Assembly: GCA_031398055.1 (NCBI GenBank)
Contig: JANNMS010000114.1
Coordinates: 1-39,167, forward strand
DNA: 39,167 nucleotides
DNA from: M3007 sp031398055
GTDB lineage: Bacteria; Bacteroidota; Bacteroidia; Chitinophagales; Saprospiraceae
Direction of reading: 5' to 3'
The notes under the pieces were generated by a model. It was not told the DNA's origin. It ran no database searches and saw nothing but the letters and a program-made list of their open reading frames with translations. This document shows positions 16,607-24,575 of the stretch, in pieces. The number at the start of each line of letters is the position of its first letter. Within the stretch, counting starts at the first letter, position 1. The position numbers and the translations under genes are program-made.

Positions 16607-16618
16607 TTATTACAACCA

Positions 16619-16675
16619 ATTGAAAATCAAATACTTCTCTTTATTTTTTGCTCGCAAACAAACGTACTTTTTCAA
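16619..16675 (+). promoter_or_regulatory. Second copy of the duplicated promoter region, upstream of the HD/Pycsar-like gene
   Basis: It aligns without gaps over its first 44 bases with 16063-16106 (about 35 identities), and the CTTTTTCAA 9-mer at the end is identical. The -7 region here (TATTTTTTG, 16642-16650) has one extra T compared with TANNTTTG; TTG at 16620-16622 is the possible -33. The copy ends immediately at the ATG at 16676. Confidence 0.5.
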
Positions 16676-17896
16676 ATGACAAGAATTCAATCAACCATCC
16701 CCACCGCCTCGGACAGCACGGCTTGGATCATCGAAAGTGCCAAGCAATACGTCCTCAATTTGTGGAACGAACACCGCGACAAGCGGCTGGTGTACCACAA
16801 TTTTTCCCAAACTGCGGAGGTCGCCCGGCTCGTCGAAATCATCGGGCGGCAGGCTCGGCAAACCGACGAAGTCGTCGAAACCGCGACGCTCGCCGCTTGG
16901 TTTCATGCCTCCGGATATCTGTACGATTACCAACAATTTGCGGAAAAAAGCGCAGTTTCGGCGGAGTTTTTCTTGGCTGAACGACGGTACACGCCCGAAA
17001 AAATCCACCGCGTGCGGCAGTGCATCGTGACCGCGATGACCAATTTGCATCCCAAACCGACCGAGGCACAACTGCTCTGCGATGCCATCACGGCGTACAA
17101 TTTGACCGAAAATTTTGAAAAACGTGCCCCGCTTTTGCGCCTCGAATGGGAATTGTTCGAGAACAAAAAAATGCCCGAAAACGAGTGGCAACAGTTTTTG
17201 TACCAACAACTTTTGGACGCTGTTTTTTACCTCGGCTACTCGAAAACGACTTTCGAACCCATTGTAAATCAACAGTTTCTGCTCCAAAAACAGGTGGTGG
17301 ACAAACTTTCTGAAAAGAAAAATGCCAACCAAAACGCGGCCATTCTGGCAAAGCAAAACGATTTCGATGGCTTGACAAAACGCTCGCTGCGGCAGGGGAT
17401 TTCCACTTTTTTCCGCTCAAATTATGGCAACCACATCCACCTTTCGGCCATCGCGGACAACAAGGCGCACATCATGATTTCGGTGAATTCGATTTTGTTG
17501 TCGGTCGCCATTTCGATGCTGACTTACCAAACTTTGACGAACAAAAACCCGCTGCTGATTTTGCCGATCGTCATTTTTTGCGTCACGGGTTTGACCTCGT
17601 TGATTTTTGCGGTTTTGTCCTCGCGGCCTCGCGTGAACACGCCAATTCCGGGACTGCGGAACCCGATTTTTTTCGGGAATTTCGTGCATCTGACGCCCGA
17701 AGAATATGATAATCAAGTGAATGAAATGCTCCGCGATGGCAAATTGCTTTATGGAAATATGTCGCGCGACATTTACAATTTGGGCAAGGTTTTGGACAAA
17801 AAATACCGGTTGCTCACCTTTTCCTACAATGTTTTTATGCTCGGTTTTGTGGCGACGGTGGTGGCTTTTTTGGCTGCGTATTTTTTCAACACATAG
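16676..17896 (+). CDS. HD-domain protein fused to a Pycsar-effector-like (PF18967/DUF5706) membrane domain
   Basis: This 406-residue protein has an N-terminal HD-like phosphohydrolase fold (about 20-200) and a C-terminal three-helix membrane domain (about 245-405). In the first part, YHNFSQT (His41) keeps the first metal ligand. The HD pair, usually FHDTGY in this family, reads FHASGY (77-82), and the later CDAD reads CDAI (135-138). The metal site is therefore probably lost. The second part matches the Pycsar system effector family: RSNYGNHIHLSAIADNKAHI, membrane segments at about 267-287, 291-315 and 384-403, and RDIYNLGKVLDKKYRLL. PycTM effectors disrupt the membrane in response to cyclic nucleotides, but no cyclase gene lies nearby. 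The stop codon sits inside a 40-bp hairpin arm. The family call is firm; the role is open. Confidence 0.85.
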   Translation: MTRIQSTIPTASDSTAWIIESAKQYVLNLWNEHRDKRLVYHNFSQTAEVARLVEIIGRQARQTDEVVETATLAAWFHASGYLYDYQQFAEKSAVSAEFFLAERRYTPEKIHRVRQCIVTAMTNLHPKPTEAQLLCDAITAYNLTENFEKRAPLLRLEWELFENKKMPENEWQQFLYQQLLDAVFYLGYSKTTFEPIVNQQFLLQKQVVDKLSEKKNANQNAAILAKQNDFDGLTKRSLRQGISTFFRSNYGNHIHLSAIADNKAHIMISVNSILLSVAISMLTYQTLTNKNPLLILPIVIFCVTGLTSLIFAVLSSRPRVNTPIPGLRNPIFFGNFVHLTPEEYDNQVNEMLRDGKLLYGNMSRDIYNLGKVLDKKYRLLTFSYNVFMLGFVATVVAFLAAYFFNT

Positions 17897-17985
17897 AAAT
17901 ATAGAGGTTTTCACATAGATTCACATAGTCTTTTTGGTATAAAAACTATGTGAATCTATGTGAAAACCTCTATATTTCTATGTGT
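17889..17985. repeat. 40-bp perfect inverted repeat between convergent genes
   Basis: Arms 17889-17928 and 17946-17985 are exact reverse complements over 40 bp, with a 17-base spacer. Each arm contains iterated CACATAG-type words. The left arm includes the stop codon of the HD/Pycsar-like gene (17894-17896), and the right arm ends 11 bases before the stop of the minus-strand hydrolase. The RNA would form a very stable hairpin in either direction. Confidence 0.95.
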
Positions 17986-17995
17986 CAAGTTACAC

Positions 17996-18844
17996 CTATA
18001 AATATTTTTCAAAAAACGCCAAAGTCCGCCCCCAGGCCAATTTTGCCGCCGCTTCATTGTACCTCGCCGTGGAAGTATCGTTGTGAAAAGCATGGTTTAC
18101 ACCTTCGTACAAGTATTGTTCATAACGGATTCCGGCGGTTTTCAAAGCATCTTCGTAGGCTTTCATACCTGAATTTACGCGTTCATCCAAACCTCCGTAA
18201 TGCAATTGAACGGCTGCTTTGATTTTCTGTACGTCGGCAGCCTCGGGTTGCCGGCCATAAAAAGCGACCGCCGCTTTTAATTTTGGAAGATTTACCGCCA
18301 AATTGTTGGCCATCGCCCCGCCCCAGCAAAAACCGACGCAGCCAAAATTCCCATTCGAATCATTTCTGGTTTCGAGATAGTCAAAAACACGGCTGAAATT
18401 TTGGAGCGATTCTTCCGGTTTCAGCGTGGTAAAAAGTTGCCGGGCATCATCTTCATTTGCCGGTGTGCCGCCCAGCGGTGCCAGTGCGTTTGGGGCAACT
18501 GCGAGGTATCCAGCCATTGCCGCGCGCCGGGTCACGTCTTCGATGTGGGCGTTCAAACCGCGATTTTCATGAATAACCACGACGGTTGGATATTTTTTGG
18601 CCTTTTTTGGTCGAGCGATGTAAGCCTTCATCTCGCCATTTACGCCCGGAAACGTGGCGTATTCGGTAAATAAATCATCGGAATTCATTTTTTGCGCAGG
18701 CGTGCAGCCCGTTTCCAGCAGCGGAAGCAAGGTCAAAGACGCGGCCATGCTGCCGGTCAAAACGGTCAGTTTTTTCAAAAAGTCCTTGCGGCTGAGCGGT
18801 TTGTGGGTGTATTCGTCGTAGAGGTTGATGATTTTTTGTTCCAT
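17996..18844 (-). CDS. Dienelactone hydrolase family protein, exported
   Basis: A 282-residue alpha/beta hydrolase. The nucleophile is Cys173 in GFCWGG, with Asp220 (GGLDERVN) and His251 (GVNHAFHND) completing the Cys-Asp-His triad of dienelactone hydrolases. VVVIHENRGLNAHIEDVTRRAA is the family's conserved early strand. The N-terminus carries LSRKDFLKKLTVLTG followed by a hydrophobic segment ending ETGC. This resembles a twin-arginine signal (with R-K), so the enzyme probably acts in the periplasm, perhaps as a lipoprotein. The substrate is unknown; many members act on general esters or lactones. The ATG at 18844 was preferred over a TTG at 18868 because it gives a compact signal. The stop is close to a 40-bp hairpin. 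Confidence 0.88.
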   Translation of the reverse strand: MEQKIINLYDEYTHKPLSRKDFLKKLTVLTGSMAASLTLLPLLETGCTPAQKMNSDDLFTEYATFPGVNGEMKAYIARPKKAKKYPTVVVIHENRGLNAHIEDVTRRAAMAGYLAVAPNALAPLGGTPANEDDARQLFTTLKPEESLQNFSRVFDYLETRNDSNGNFGCVGFCWGGAMANNLAVNLPKLKAAVAFYGRQPEAADVQKIKAAVQLHYGGLDERVNSGMKAYEDALKTAGIRYEQYLYEGVNHAFHNDTSTARYNEAAAKLAWGRTLAFFEKYL

Positions 18845-18928
18845 AAATATTGACTTTGTATTATCCAAAACTTGCTTTTGGCGTTTTTCTATTCTAAATT
18901 TCTACCAAGTATTGATTTCTTTTAAAAA

Positions 18929-19313
18929 TTACCAGATTCGTTTCACTGTTTTGCCATCCAAATATTGGTCTAAAATTCCGTCGTTGCTGACCAAATCCAT
19001 GCTTTCGGTGAGCGATTGCGAAACCAAACGGGTCGCCGTGAAAAAATGGAAGCGTTTTATAAAAGTAAACGTGTTCCAAGTCAATCGGCAACAGCAAAAT
19101 ACCATTTTCAACCATTTCTTTGATGAAACTTTCCAACATCGTCCCGATGTCCAATTTGCCAAGACCCATTTTTATGGACATTTCCCAAATGGTTGCAAAA
19201 CTGATAAATGATTGATTTGCAGGGTTTTCGATGGTTCTTTTGGCAAAAACACTGAGTTGTGGAGCATCTTGATAAAACCAAATTGCAGCATGCGTGTCGA
19301 GTAAAAGTTTCAT
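18929..19313 (-). pseudogene. VapC-like PIN-domain toxin, frameshifted
   Basis: The N-terminal part, MKLLLDTHAAIWFYQD through WEMSIKMGLGKLDI to LPFFHGDPF, is a clear PIN domain with Asp6 and the Glu of TIWEMSIK. Directly after HGDPF the frame is lost. The expected continuation, SQSLTESMDLVSNDGILDQY to GKTVKRIW, is present in another frame and ends at 18929. Without repair the frame runs on into unrelated residues to 18894. An 8-base loss around 19033-19036 between short CCGTTTG-like repeats would explain the shift and the missing D-R of the DPFDR motif. PIN toxins are Mg-dependent RNases, and this one lacks a catalytic region. Its start overlaps the antitoxin stop by 4 bases (ATGA). Confidence 0.8.
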
Positions 19314-19534
19314 GGCATATATTCTTTAAAGCATTCGAGTGGTTCGTCAAAATCTGGACTCATCCATACTTTGTGCTTCCCAAAACCCGCTTTTGGTGTT
19401 TTTCGAGTCTTTGGTTCTGTTGGTTTTAAAAAAGCCTCTTTTTTTGTTTTTAGAAAAAGGACAAAATCCAACACGACTGCCTGCAAATTTTCAGGCAACG
19501 AATTGTACTCGCGCAGCAAAATATCGGACGTCAT
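19310..19534 (-). CDS. DUF2281-type antitoxin of the PIN toxin
   Basis: A 74-residue protein from the ATG at 19534 (MTSDILLREYNSLPENLQAVVLDFVLFLK). The C-terminal KVWMSPDFDEPLECFKEYM is the signature tail of DUF2281 antitoxins, which partner PIN-domain VapC proteins. The 4-base ATGA overlap with the toxin start shows the two were co-translated. An open frame of 18 more codons upstream has no family support. With the toxin frameshifted, the antitoxin is now an orphan, though it looks intact. Confidence 0.85.
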   Translation of the reverse strand: MTSDILLREYNSLPENLQAVVLDFVLFLKTKKEAFLKPTEPKTRKTPKAGFGKHKVWMSPDFDEPLECFKEYMP

Positions 19535-19725
19535 TTTTTTAATAAATTTAAGTTTTAAAAATCCTTGTTTTAAACTTTTCGTCCACAAAACTACAAGTTT
19601 TTTGTTTCAAAAATCAATTTTGGAAACACTCCGACGACCTCGAAAAAATTCAAAATGCAACAGATTTTAAATTTTTTCTACTTTCGCACGTTCAAAAATT
19701 CCTCGCCCAAACTGCCAAAACATCT

Positions 19726-22413
19726 ATGTTCAAAAAAATTCAGTCCATCCTCCAATCTCCATTTTTCCAATCGCTCGGTGCGTGGTTTTCAAAAATCACC
19801 GACCCAATTCTCAAAGTTTGGGATTTCATCACCACGCCTTTTCGATTTTTGATCGCGCCGATTGTCGGGTTTTTCAAGCCCGGTTGGCTGACTTTCAAAG
19901 CCAAAAATCCGCGTGCCGGTTTTGTTTTGGGCTGGAGCGGCACGTTTTTTCGCTGGGGTTTCAATTTTTTGATGTTCCTGATTTTCGGGGTTTGGATCGG
20001 TTTGTTTGGTTTTTTGCCGTCGACAGCCGAATTGAAAAACATCGAAACCGCCCAATCTACCGAAATCTACTCCGCCGATTCGGTGCTTTTGGGCAAGTAT
20101 TTTATCGAAAACCGCACGACGATTCAACTCAAAAACATCTCGCCGCACGTCATCAACGCCTTGATTGCCACCGAGGACAAGCGGTTTTTGGAACACGAAG
20201 GCATCGATTACATGAGTGTTTTGCGTGCTTTCAAAGGTGTGGTCACCGGAAACAAAGACCTCGGAGGCGGCTCGACATTGAGTCAACAATTGGCCAAAAA
20301 TCTTTATCCCAGAAAAAATTACTACGTTCCGGGGCTGAGTTTGTTCATCAATAAAATCCGCGAAAATTTCACGTCGGTGCGTCTCGAAAAAATTTATTCG
20401 AAAGACGATTTGCTGGCGATGTATTTAAATACGGTGCCTTTTGGTGCCGACCGGTTCGGAATCAGCGTGGCGTCGAAGTATTTTTTCAACAAAAAAGCAA
20501 AAGATTTGACGCCTGCCGAGGCCGCGACTTTGGTCGGCATGTTGAAAGCCTCTACATTTTACGACCCCGTCCGAAACCCAAATAATTCAAAAGAACGCCG
20601 GAACGTGGTGCTGCGCCAAATGGTGAAAAACGGTCATTTGACAGAAAAAGAGTTTGAAGAATTGAGCAAAAAACCGGTCAATGCTAAACGGTACACCCGC
20701 GAGGGCTCGAACGACGGCGAGGCCACTTATTTTCGGGAACATTTGCGGACGGACGTGCTGCCGCAGATGTTGAAAAATTACAAAAAAGAGGACGGCTCGG
20801 AGTACAATTTGTACACTGACGGACTGAAAATCTACACGACTTTGCATTCCGTGATGCAGAAATACGCCGACGAAGCGGTCGGAAAACAGATGGAGGACGT
20901 GCAGAAAAATTTCATCAAACAATTCAAAAACCTGAAAAAGGAAAAACCCTGGGGCGACGACAAATGGATCGATGAAGAAGTTCGCAAAACCGACCGCTGG
21001 CGAACCCTCAAATCCGACGGCGCGAGCGACGAGGATGCGCTAAAAAACTTTGAAAAACCAGTAAAAATGACCGTTTTTGCTTGGCAAAAAGGTGGTTTTG
21101 AACGCGACACGGTGATGTCACCGCTCGATTCGGTGCGGTATTATTATACGATGATGAACTCCGGTTTTATGGTCATGGATCATCGGAACGGCTATGTCCG
21201 GGCGTGGTCGGGCGGTATCAATTTTAAATATTTTAAGTACGATCACATCAAAAGTCAGCGGCAGGTGGGCAGTACCTTCAAACCGATTGTTTACGCCGCG
21301 GCGGTGATCGACAGCGTGAAACCTTGCCAATATTTCCCGAACGACCGGGTGACGATCAAAGATTGGTCGCCCGAAAACGCCGACGGCAGGTACGGCGGAT
21401 ATTATTCGATGGCAGGTGCGCTGAAAAAATCGGTGAACGTGGTCGCCGCCCAACTTATCGAAAAAGTGGGCATCCAAAAAACGATTGACCTCGCCCGAAA
21501 AATGGGCGTGACCTCCGATTTGCCCCGCGAATTTGGCATCAGCCTCGGTGCGGCAGACATTTCATTGTATGAAATGATGCAGGTTTACGGTACGATTGCG
21601 AACAAAGGCGTGCGCCCCGATCCGGTTTTGGTGACGAAAATCACGACCCGCGAGGGATTGGTTTTGTTCGAAAAAACGGAAAACACGAAACGGATAAAAG
21701 CCACACCCCGCGACTCGGCGATGTCCGAATTCAATGCGGCCGTCATGCGAAAAATGATGCAGGGCGTTTTGGACAGCGGCGGCACGGGTGCGCGTTTTCG
21801 GCGGATGTATTATTTGCAGGGCGATTTTGCGGGGAAAACGGGCACGACCCAAAACCAAGCCGATGGCTGGTTCATTTGTTTCAACCCGCAACTCGTCACC
21901 GGGGCATGGGTCGGCGGCGAGTCGCAGGCGGTGCGTTTTCGTTCGATGTCGCTCGGGCAAGGTTCGGCGTCGGCACTGCCGATTTGCGCCTGGTTTTGGT
22001 ACAAAATGTTCAACGATAAAAAACTGGGCAAAATGATGTACGAAAAATTTGCCATGCCGAAAGACACCTCATTTATAAGGTACTTTTATTGCGGCACGAA
22101 AATTTCGGTGCACCCCGATTCGCTGGCAAAATGGGAGGCCGATTCGCTGGCGAGATTGGACACGGCAAACGTTGGCCTTTTTAAAAGTTTGAAAGAAGAC
22201 ATCGGCAAACTTTTTGGAAAAGAAAAAAACGACGGCGGTGAAAATCAAAACTCCGACGCCGCAAAAACGGACAAAGAAGTGCGAAAAGAGGAAAGAAAAG
22301 AAAAGCGAAAAGAGTTTTTTGACAATCTTTTGGGCAAAAAAGACAAAAACGACCCGTCCAAAAAAACGCCCGAAAAACCCAAAAATTCAGGAAATGACCG
22401 ACAGCAAAGATAA
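19726..22413 (+). CDS. Class A penicillin-binding protein (PBP1A-like)
   Basis: This 895-residue bifunctional peptidoglycan synthase has a membrane segment at about 80-105 (LMFLIFGVWIGLFGFLP). The glycosyltransferase 51 domain follows, with EDKRFLEHEGID at about 149-160 and GGGSTLSQQLAKN at about 180-192. The transpeptidase motifs are SxxK as STFK (Ser516), SxN as SVN (569-571) and KTGT (704-707), all intact. It polymerises and crosslinks peptidoglycan in the periplasm. Two features are less usual: about 80 residues with amphipathic helices before the membrane segment, and a highly charged Lys/Glu tail after about residue 820. Its last 20 bases overlap the RidA-family gene, so the two are probably translated together. 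Confidence 0.93.
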   Translation: MFKKIQSILQSPFFQSLGAWFSKITDPILKVWDFITTPFRFLIAPIVGFFKPGWLTFKAKNPRAGFVLGWSGTFFRWGFNFLMFLIFGVWIGLFGFLPSTAELKNIETAQSTEIYSADSVLLGKYFIENRTTIQLKNISPHVINALIATEDKRFLEHEGIDYMSVLRAFKGVVTGNKDLGGGSTLSQQLAKNLYPRKNYYVPGLSLFINKIRENFTSVRLEKIYSKDDLLAMYLNTVPFGADRFGISVASKYFFNKKAKDLTPAEAATLVGMLKASTFYDPVRNPNNSKERRNVVLRQMVKNGHLTEKEFEELSKKPVNAKRYTREGSNDGEATYFREHLRTDVLPQMLKNYKKEDGSEYNLYTDGLKIYTTLHSVMQKYADEAVGKQMEDVQKNFIKQFKNLKKEKPWGDDKWIDEEVRKTDRWRTLKSDGASDEDALKNFEKPVKMTVFAWQKGGFERDTVMSPLDSVRYYYTMMNSGFMVMDHRNGYVRAWSGGINFKYFKYDHIKSQRQVGSTFKPIVYAAAVIDSVKPCQYFPNDRVTIKDWSPENADGRYGGYYSMAGALKKSVNVVAAQLIEKVGIQKTIDLARKMGVTSDLPREFGISLGAADISLYEMMQVYGTIANKGVRPDPVLVTKITTREGLVLFEKTENTKRIKATPRDSAMSEFNAAVMRKMMQGVLDSGGTGARFRRMYYLQGDFAGKTGTTQNQADGWFICFNPQLVTGAWVGGESQAVRFRSMSLGQGSASALPICAWFWYKMFNDKKLGKMMYEKFAMPKDTSFIRYFYCGTKISVHPDSLAKWEADSLARLDTANVGLFKSLKEDIGKLFGKEKNDGGENQNSDAAKTDKEVRKEERKEKRKEFFDNLLGKKDKNDPSKKTPEKPKNSGNDRQQR

Positions 22414-22819
22414 AATCGAGGCCAAAAACGCCCCAAAACCAGTGGGTTTATACCCGCACGCTCGGCGCGTCGGCAATTTGTTATTTCTTTCAGGCATTGG
22501 CCCGCGCAACCCGGAAACTGACGGCGTGCCGGGTTTGAAACGTTCGCCGACGGGCAATTTTGTGGAATTTGATTTCGAGGCGCAGGTGCATTCCGTGTTC
22601 AAAAATGTACGGATAGTTTTGGAAGCATCGGGTGCAAAATGGGAGGACTTGGTGGACGTGACCGTTTTTTTGGTCAACATGCAGCGCGATTTTCACACGT
22701 TCAACCGGATTTATGGCGAGTATTTTTCGGAAAATCAGCCGTGCCGGACGACGGTTGGGATAGATAGTTTGCCGACGCCGATTGCGATAGAGTTGAAATG
22801 TGTGGCAGCGGTTTCGTGA
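22394..22819 (+). CDS. RidA/YjgF family protein, 2-aminomuconate deaminase-like
   Basis: A 141-residue protein starting at the ATG at 22394, inside the last codons of the PBP gene. LFLSGIGPRNPETDG, the segment SVFKNVRIVLEASGAKWEDL, VDVTVFLVNMQRDF and the C-terminal SLPTPIAIELKCVA are closer to the 2-aminomuconate deaminase branch than to canonical RidA. The family hydrolyses enamines/imines and acts as trimers in the cytosol. No other tryptophan- or aminophenol-degradation gene is present, so the exact substrate is uncertain. A longer upstream frame exists but lies wholly within the PBP gene. Confidence 0.85.
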   Translation: MTDSKDKIEAKNAPKPVGLYPHARRVGNLLFLSGIGPRNPETDGVPGLKRSPTGNFVEFDFEAQVHSVFKNVRIVLEASGAKWEDLVDVTVFLVNMQRDFHTFNRIYGEYFSENQPCRTTVGIDSLPTPIAIELKCVAAVS

Positions 22820-22829
22820 ATTTTTAGTG

Positions 22830-22837
22830 TATTTTTG
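22830..22837 (+). promoter_or_regulatory. Candidate -7 element upstream of the ATPase gene
   Basis: TATTTTTG fits TANNTTTG and sits 16 bases before the ATG at 22854, with no good -33 match. The leader would be nearly absent. It is plausible as the cassette's own promoter but weak. Confidence 0.3.
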
Positions 22838-22853
22838 TTCAAAATTTAAAGAG

Positions 22854-24092
22854 ATGCGTCGAATAAAAATTAAAAACTTCGGTCCAATCAAAGCAGGTTT
22901 TACAGAAAATAACGGCTTTTTTGACGTTGAAAAAGTTACGATATTTATCGGAAATCAGGGTACCGGAAAGAGTAGTGTGGCAAAATTAATTTCCACCTTA
23001 ACATGGTTGGAAAAAGCCTTGTATCGGGGGGAATTGACTGAAAAAGAGGTGACTAATAATCATCGTTTTATCAATAATTATTGTGCTTATCAAGGTTTGA
23101 AAAATTATTTTCAATCTAATACTGAGATAGAATATCAGGGAGATGCCTATGAATTTTCTTATCGGGGCGAAAAATTAACCGTTTTAGTTAACAAAATAAG
23201 TAAACAATATCTTTTGCCGAAAATAATGTACATCCCTGCCGAAAGGAATTTTGTAAGTGTGGTAAACCAACCGGATAAACTAAAAGGATTGCCAAGCCCT
23301 TTACTCACTTTTTTAGCAGAATATGAAAAGGCACTGGAGGCTATAAAAGAAAATATACAACTTCCTATCAACAATGTTGAATTTGAGTTTGATAAACTCA
23401 ATAAAATTGCCAATATTCGGGGAGAAGATTATAAAATCAGACTTTCAGAAGCCTCAAGTGGTTTTCAATCTGCGGTGCCGCTGTTTCTGGTATCTCACTT
23501 TTTAACAAAATCTATTGGCAATGATATTGATAATTCTAAATCAGAAGTTAGTTTAAAAGACCTAAGAAGAATAATGGAGGAGGTAAGAAAAATTGTTGAA
23601 GACCCAAATTTTCTTGATGAATTTAAGAAAACGGCTTTAGAAGTAGTTGCTTCAAAATATCGGCCAGCACGTTTTATCAATATTGTTGAAGAGCCCGAAC
23701 AAAACCTTTATCCAAAATCGCAGAAAGAGATATTGTTTAAGTTGTTGGAATTTGCCAATTTCAACCCGGAAAATGAATTATTAATTACTACTCACAGTCC
23801 TTATATCATTAGTTATTTGACTTTGGCCATTAAATCCTATAATGTTCAGGAGAAAATAACACAATCTAATAAACAGGATGATCTTAATAAAAAATTAGCA
23901 CAGATAATTCCATTGCCTTCCGTTATTCATGGAAGACAGGTGATTATCTATGAACTTACAGAAAATGGTTCAATAAATAAATTGCCGACTTTTGATGGCT
24001 TACCTTCGGACAATAATTTTCTTAATCAGCAATTAGCTGACTCGAATGAGTTGTTTGACCAACTTTTAGAAATTGAAGAATTATGCCAATAG
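22854..24092 (+). CDS. ABC/OLD-like AAA ATPase of a two-gene candidate defence cassette
   Basis: A 412-residue protein from the ATG at 22854 (MRRIKIKNFGPIKAG). It has Walker A GNQGTGKSS (33-41), an ABC-signature-like SEASSGFQS (about 198-206), Walker B FINIVEEPE (about 274-282) and an H-loop/switch THSPY (about 313-317). It is therefore an SMC/ABC-type ATPase of the AAA_15/AAA_21 group, as in OLD nucleases, Septu and PARIS. The region between Walker A and the signature has a short helical insertion, not a long coiled coil. No TOPRIM domain follows the ATPase; instead the next gene, overlapping by 10 bases, encodes a PD-(D/E)XK-like protein. Base composition is far more AT-rich than the flanking genes, which suggests recent acquisition. 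No named system was recognised. Confidence 0.85.
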   Translation: MRRIKIKNFGPIKAGFTENNGFFDVEKVTIFIGNQGTGKSSVAKLISTLTWLEKALYRGELTEKEVTNNHRFINNYCAYQGLKNYFQSNTEIEYQGDAYEFSYRGEKLTVLVNKISKQYLLPKIMYIPAERNFVSVVNQPDKLKGLPSPLLTFLAEYEKALEAIKENIQLPINNVEFEFDKLNKIANIRGEDYKIRLSEASSGFQSAVPLFLVSHFLTKSIGNDIDNSKSEVSLKDLRRIMEEVRKIVEDPNFLDEFKKTALEVVASKYRPARFINIVEEPEQNLYPKSQKEILFKLLEFANFNPENELLITTHSPYIISYLTLAIKSYNVQEKITQSNKQDDLNKKLAQIIPLPSVIHGRQVIIYELTENGSINKLPTFDGLPSDNNFLNQQLADSNELFDQLLEIEELCQ

Positions 24093-24574
24093 ACTTTTTT
24101 AAATCAACCTGCCAAGAACAGCCCATTCAAGCCAAGGCATTTGGCTTATGCGATAATCAAAATGGGGAAAAAGCATTCACTGATTTACTAGATAATAATA
24201 ACTGGATAGCAATCGTAGAAAACAACAGCCAAATACCGATCAAATTCACTGCAATAGATAATTGTATTGAAATTTTACGTCCGAATGGAGAGATGGATAA
24301 TCGTTGTGATGGTATGCTAACTTACACAGATAACATTGTTTTCGTTGAATTAAAGATTCAAAGAACAAGATGGATAACAGATGCTATTGACCAATTGGAA
24401 ACTACTATTCAACATTTCATTGATCATCACGACATTGATAGTTTTCGCCATAAAAGAGCTTTTGCTTGCAATAAAAAGCATCCGCATTTTCAGGTATTGG
24501 ATTTTGAATTGAAACAACGTTTTTATCAAACTTACAAAATAAGATTGAATGTGCAAGCTAGTATAGCAATTTAG
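24083..24574 (+). CDS. PD-(D/E)XK-like nuclease candidate, partner of the ATPase
   Basis: This 163-residue protein overlaps the ATPase gene by 10 bases. The central RCDGMLTYTDNIVFVELK places Asp76, Glu89 and Lys91 in the D-x(n)-E-x-K order of PD-(D/E)XK nucleases. It is followed by RWITDAIDQLETTIQHF, a helix with Gln104 where many members have a QxxxY-type element. The rest is strand-rich with no other motif. There is no signal peptide. I recognise the catalytic pattern but not a named family. Function is inferred from the motif and from the tight coupling to an OLD-like ATPase, an arrangement common in anti-phage modules. It shares the AT-rich codon use of its partner. It could also be an inactive regulatory relative. 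Confidence 0.65.
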   Translation: MPIDFFKSTCQEQPIQAKAFGLCDNQNGEKAFTDLLDNNNWIAIVENNSQIPIKFTAIDNCIEILRPNGEMDNRCDGMLTYTDNIVFVELKIQRTRWITDAIDQLETTIQHFIDHHDIDSFRHKRAFACNKKHPHFQVLDFELKQRFYQTYKIRLNVQASIAI

Positions 24575-24575
24575 T

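Noticed and set aside
16676..17896. Complete Pycsar system
   Set aside because: No nucleotide cyclase gene is adjacent on either side; only an effector-like membrane domain is present.
22214..22393. Longer N-terminus for the RidA-family protein
   Set aside because: These codons lie wholly inside the PBP gene and give a lysine-rich stretch foreign to the family; the ATG at 22394 gives the normal length.
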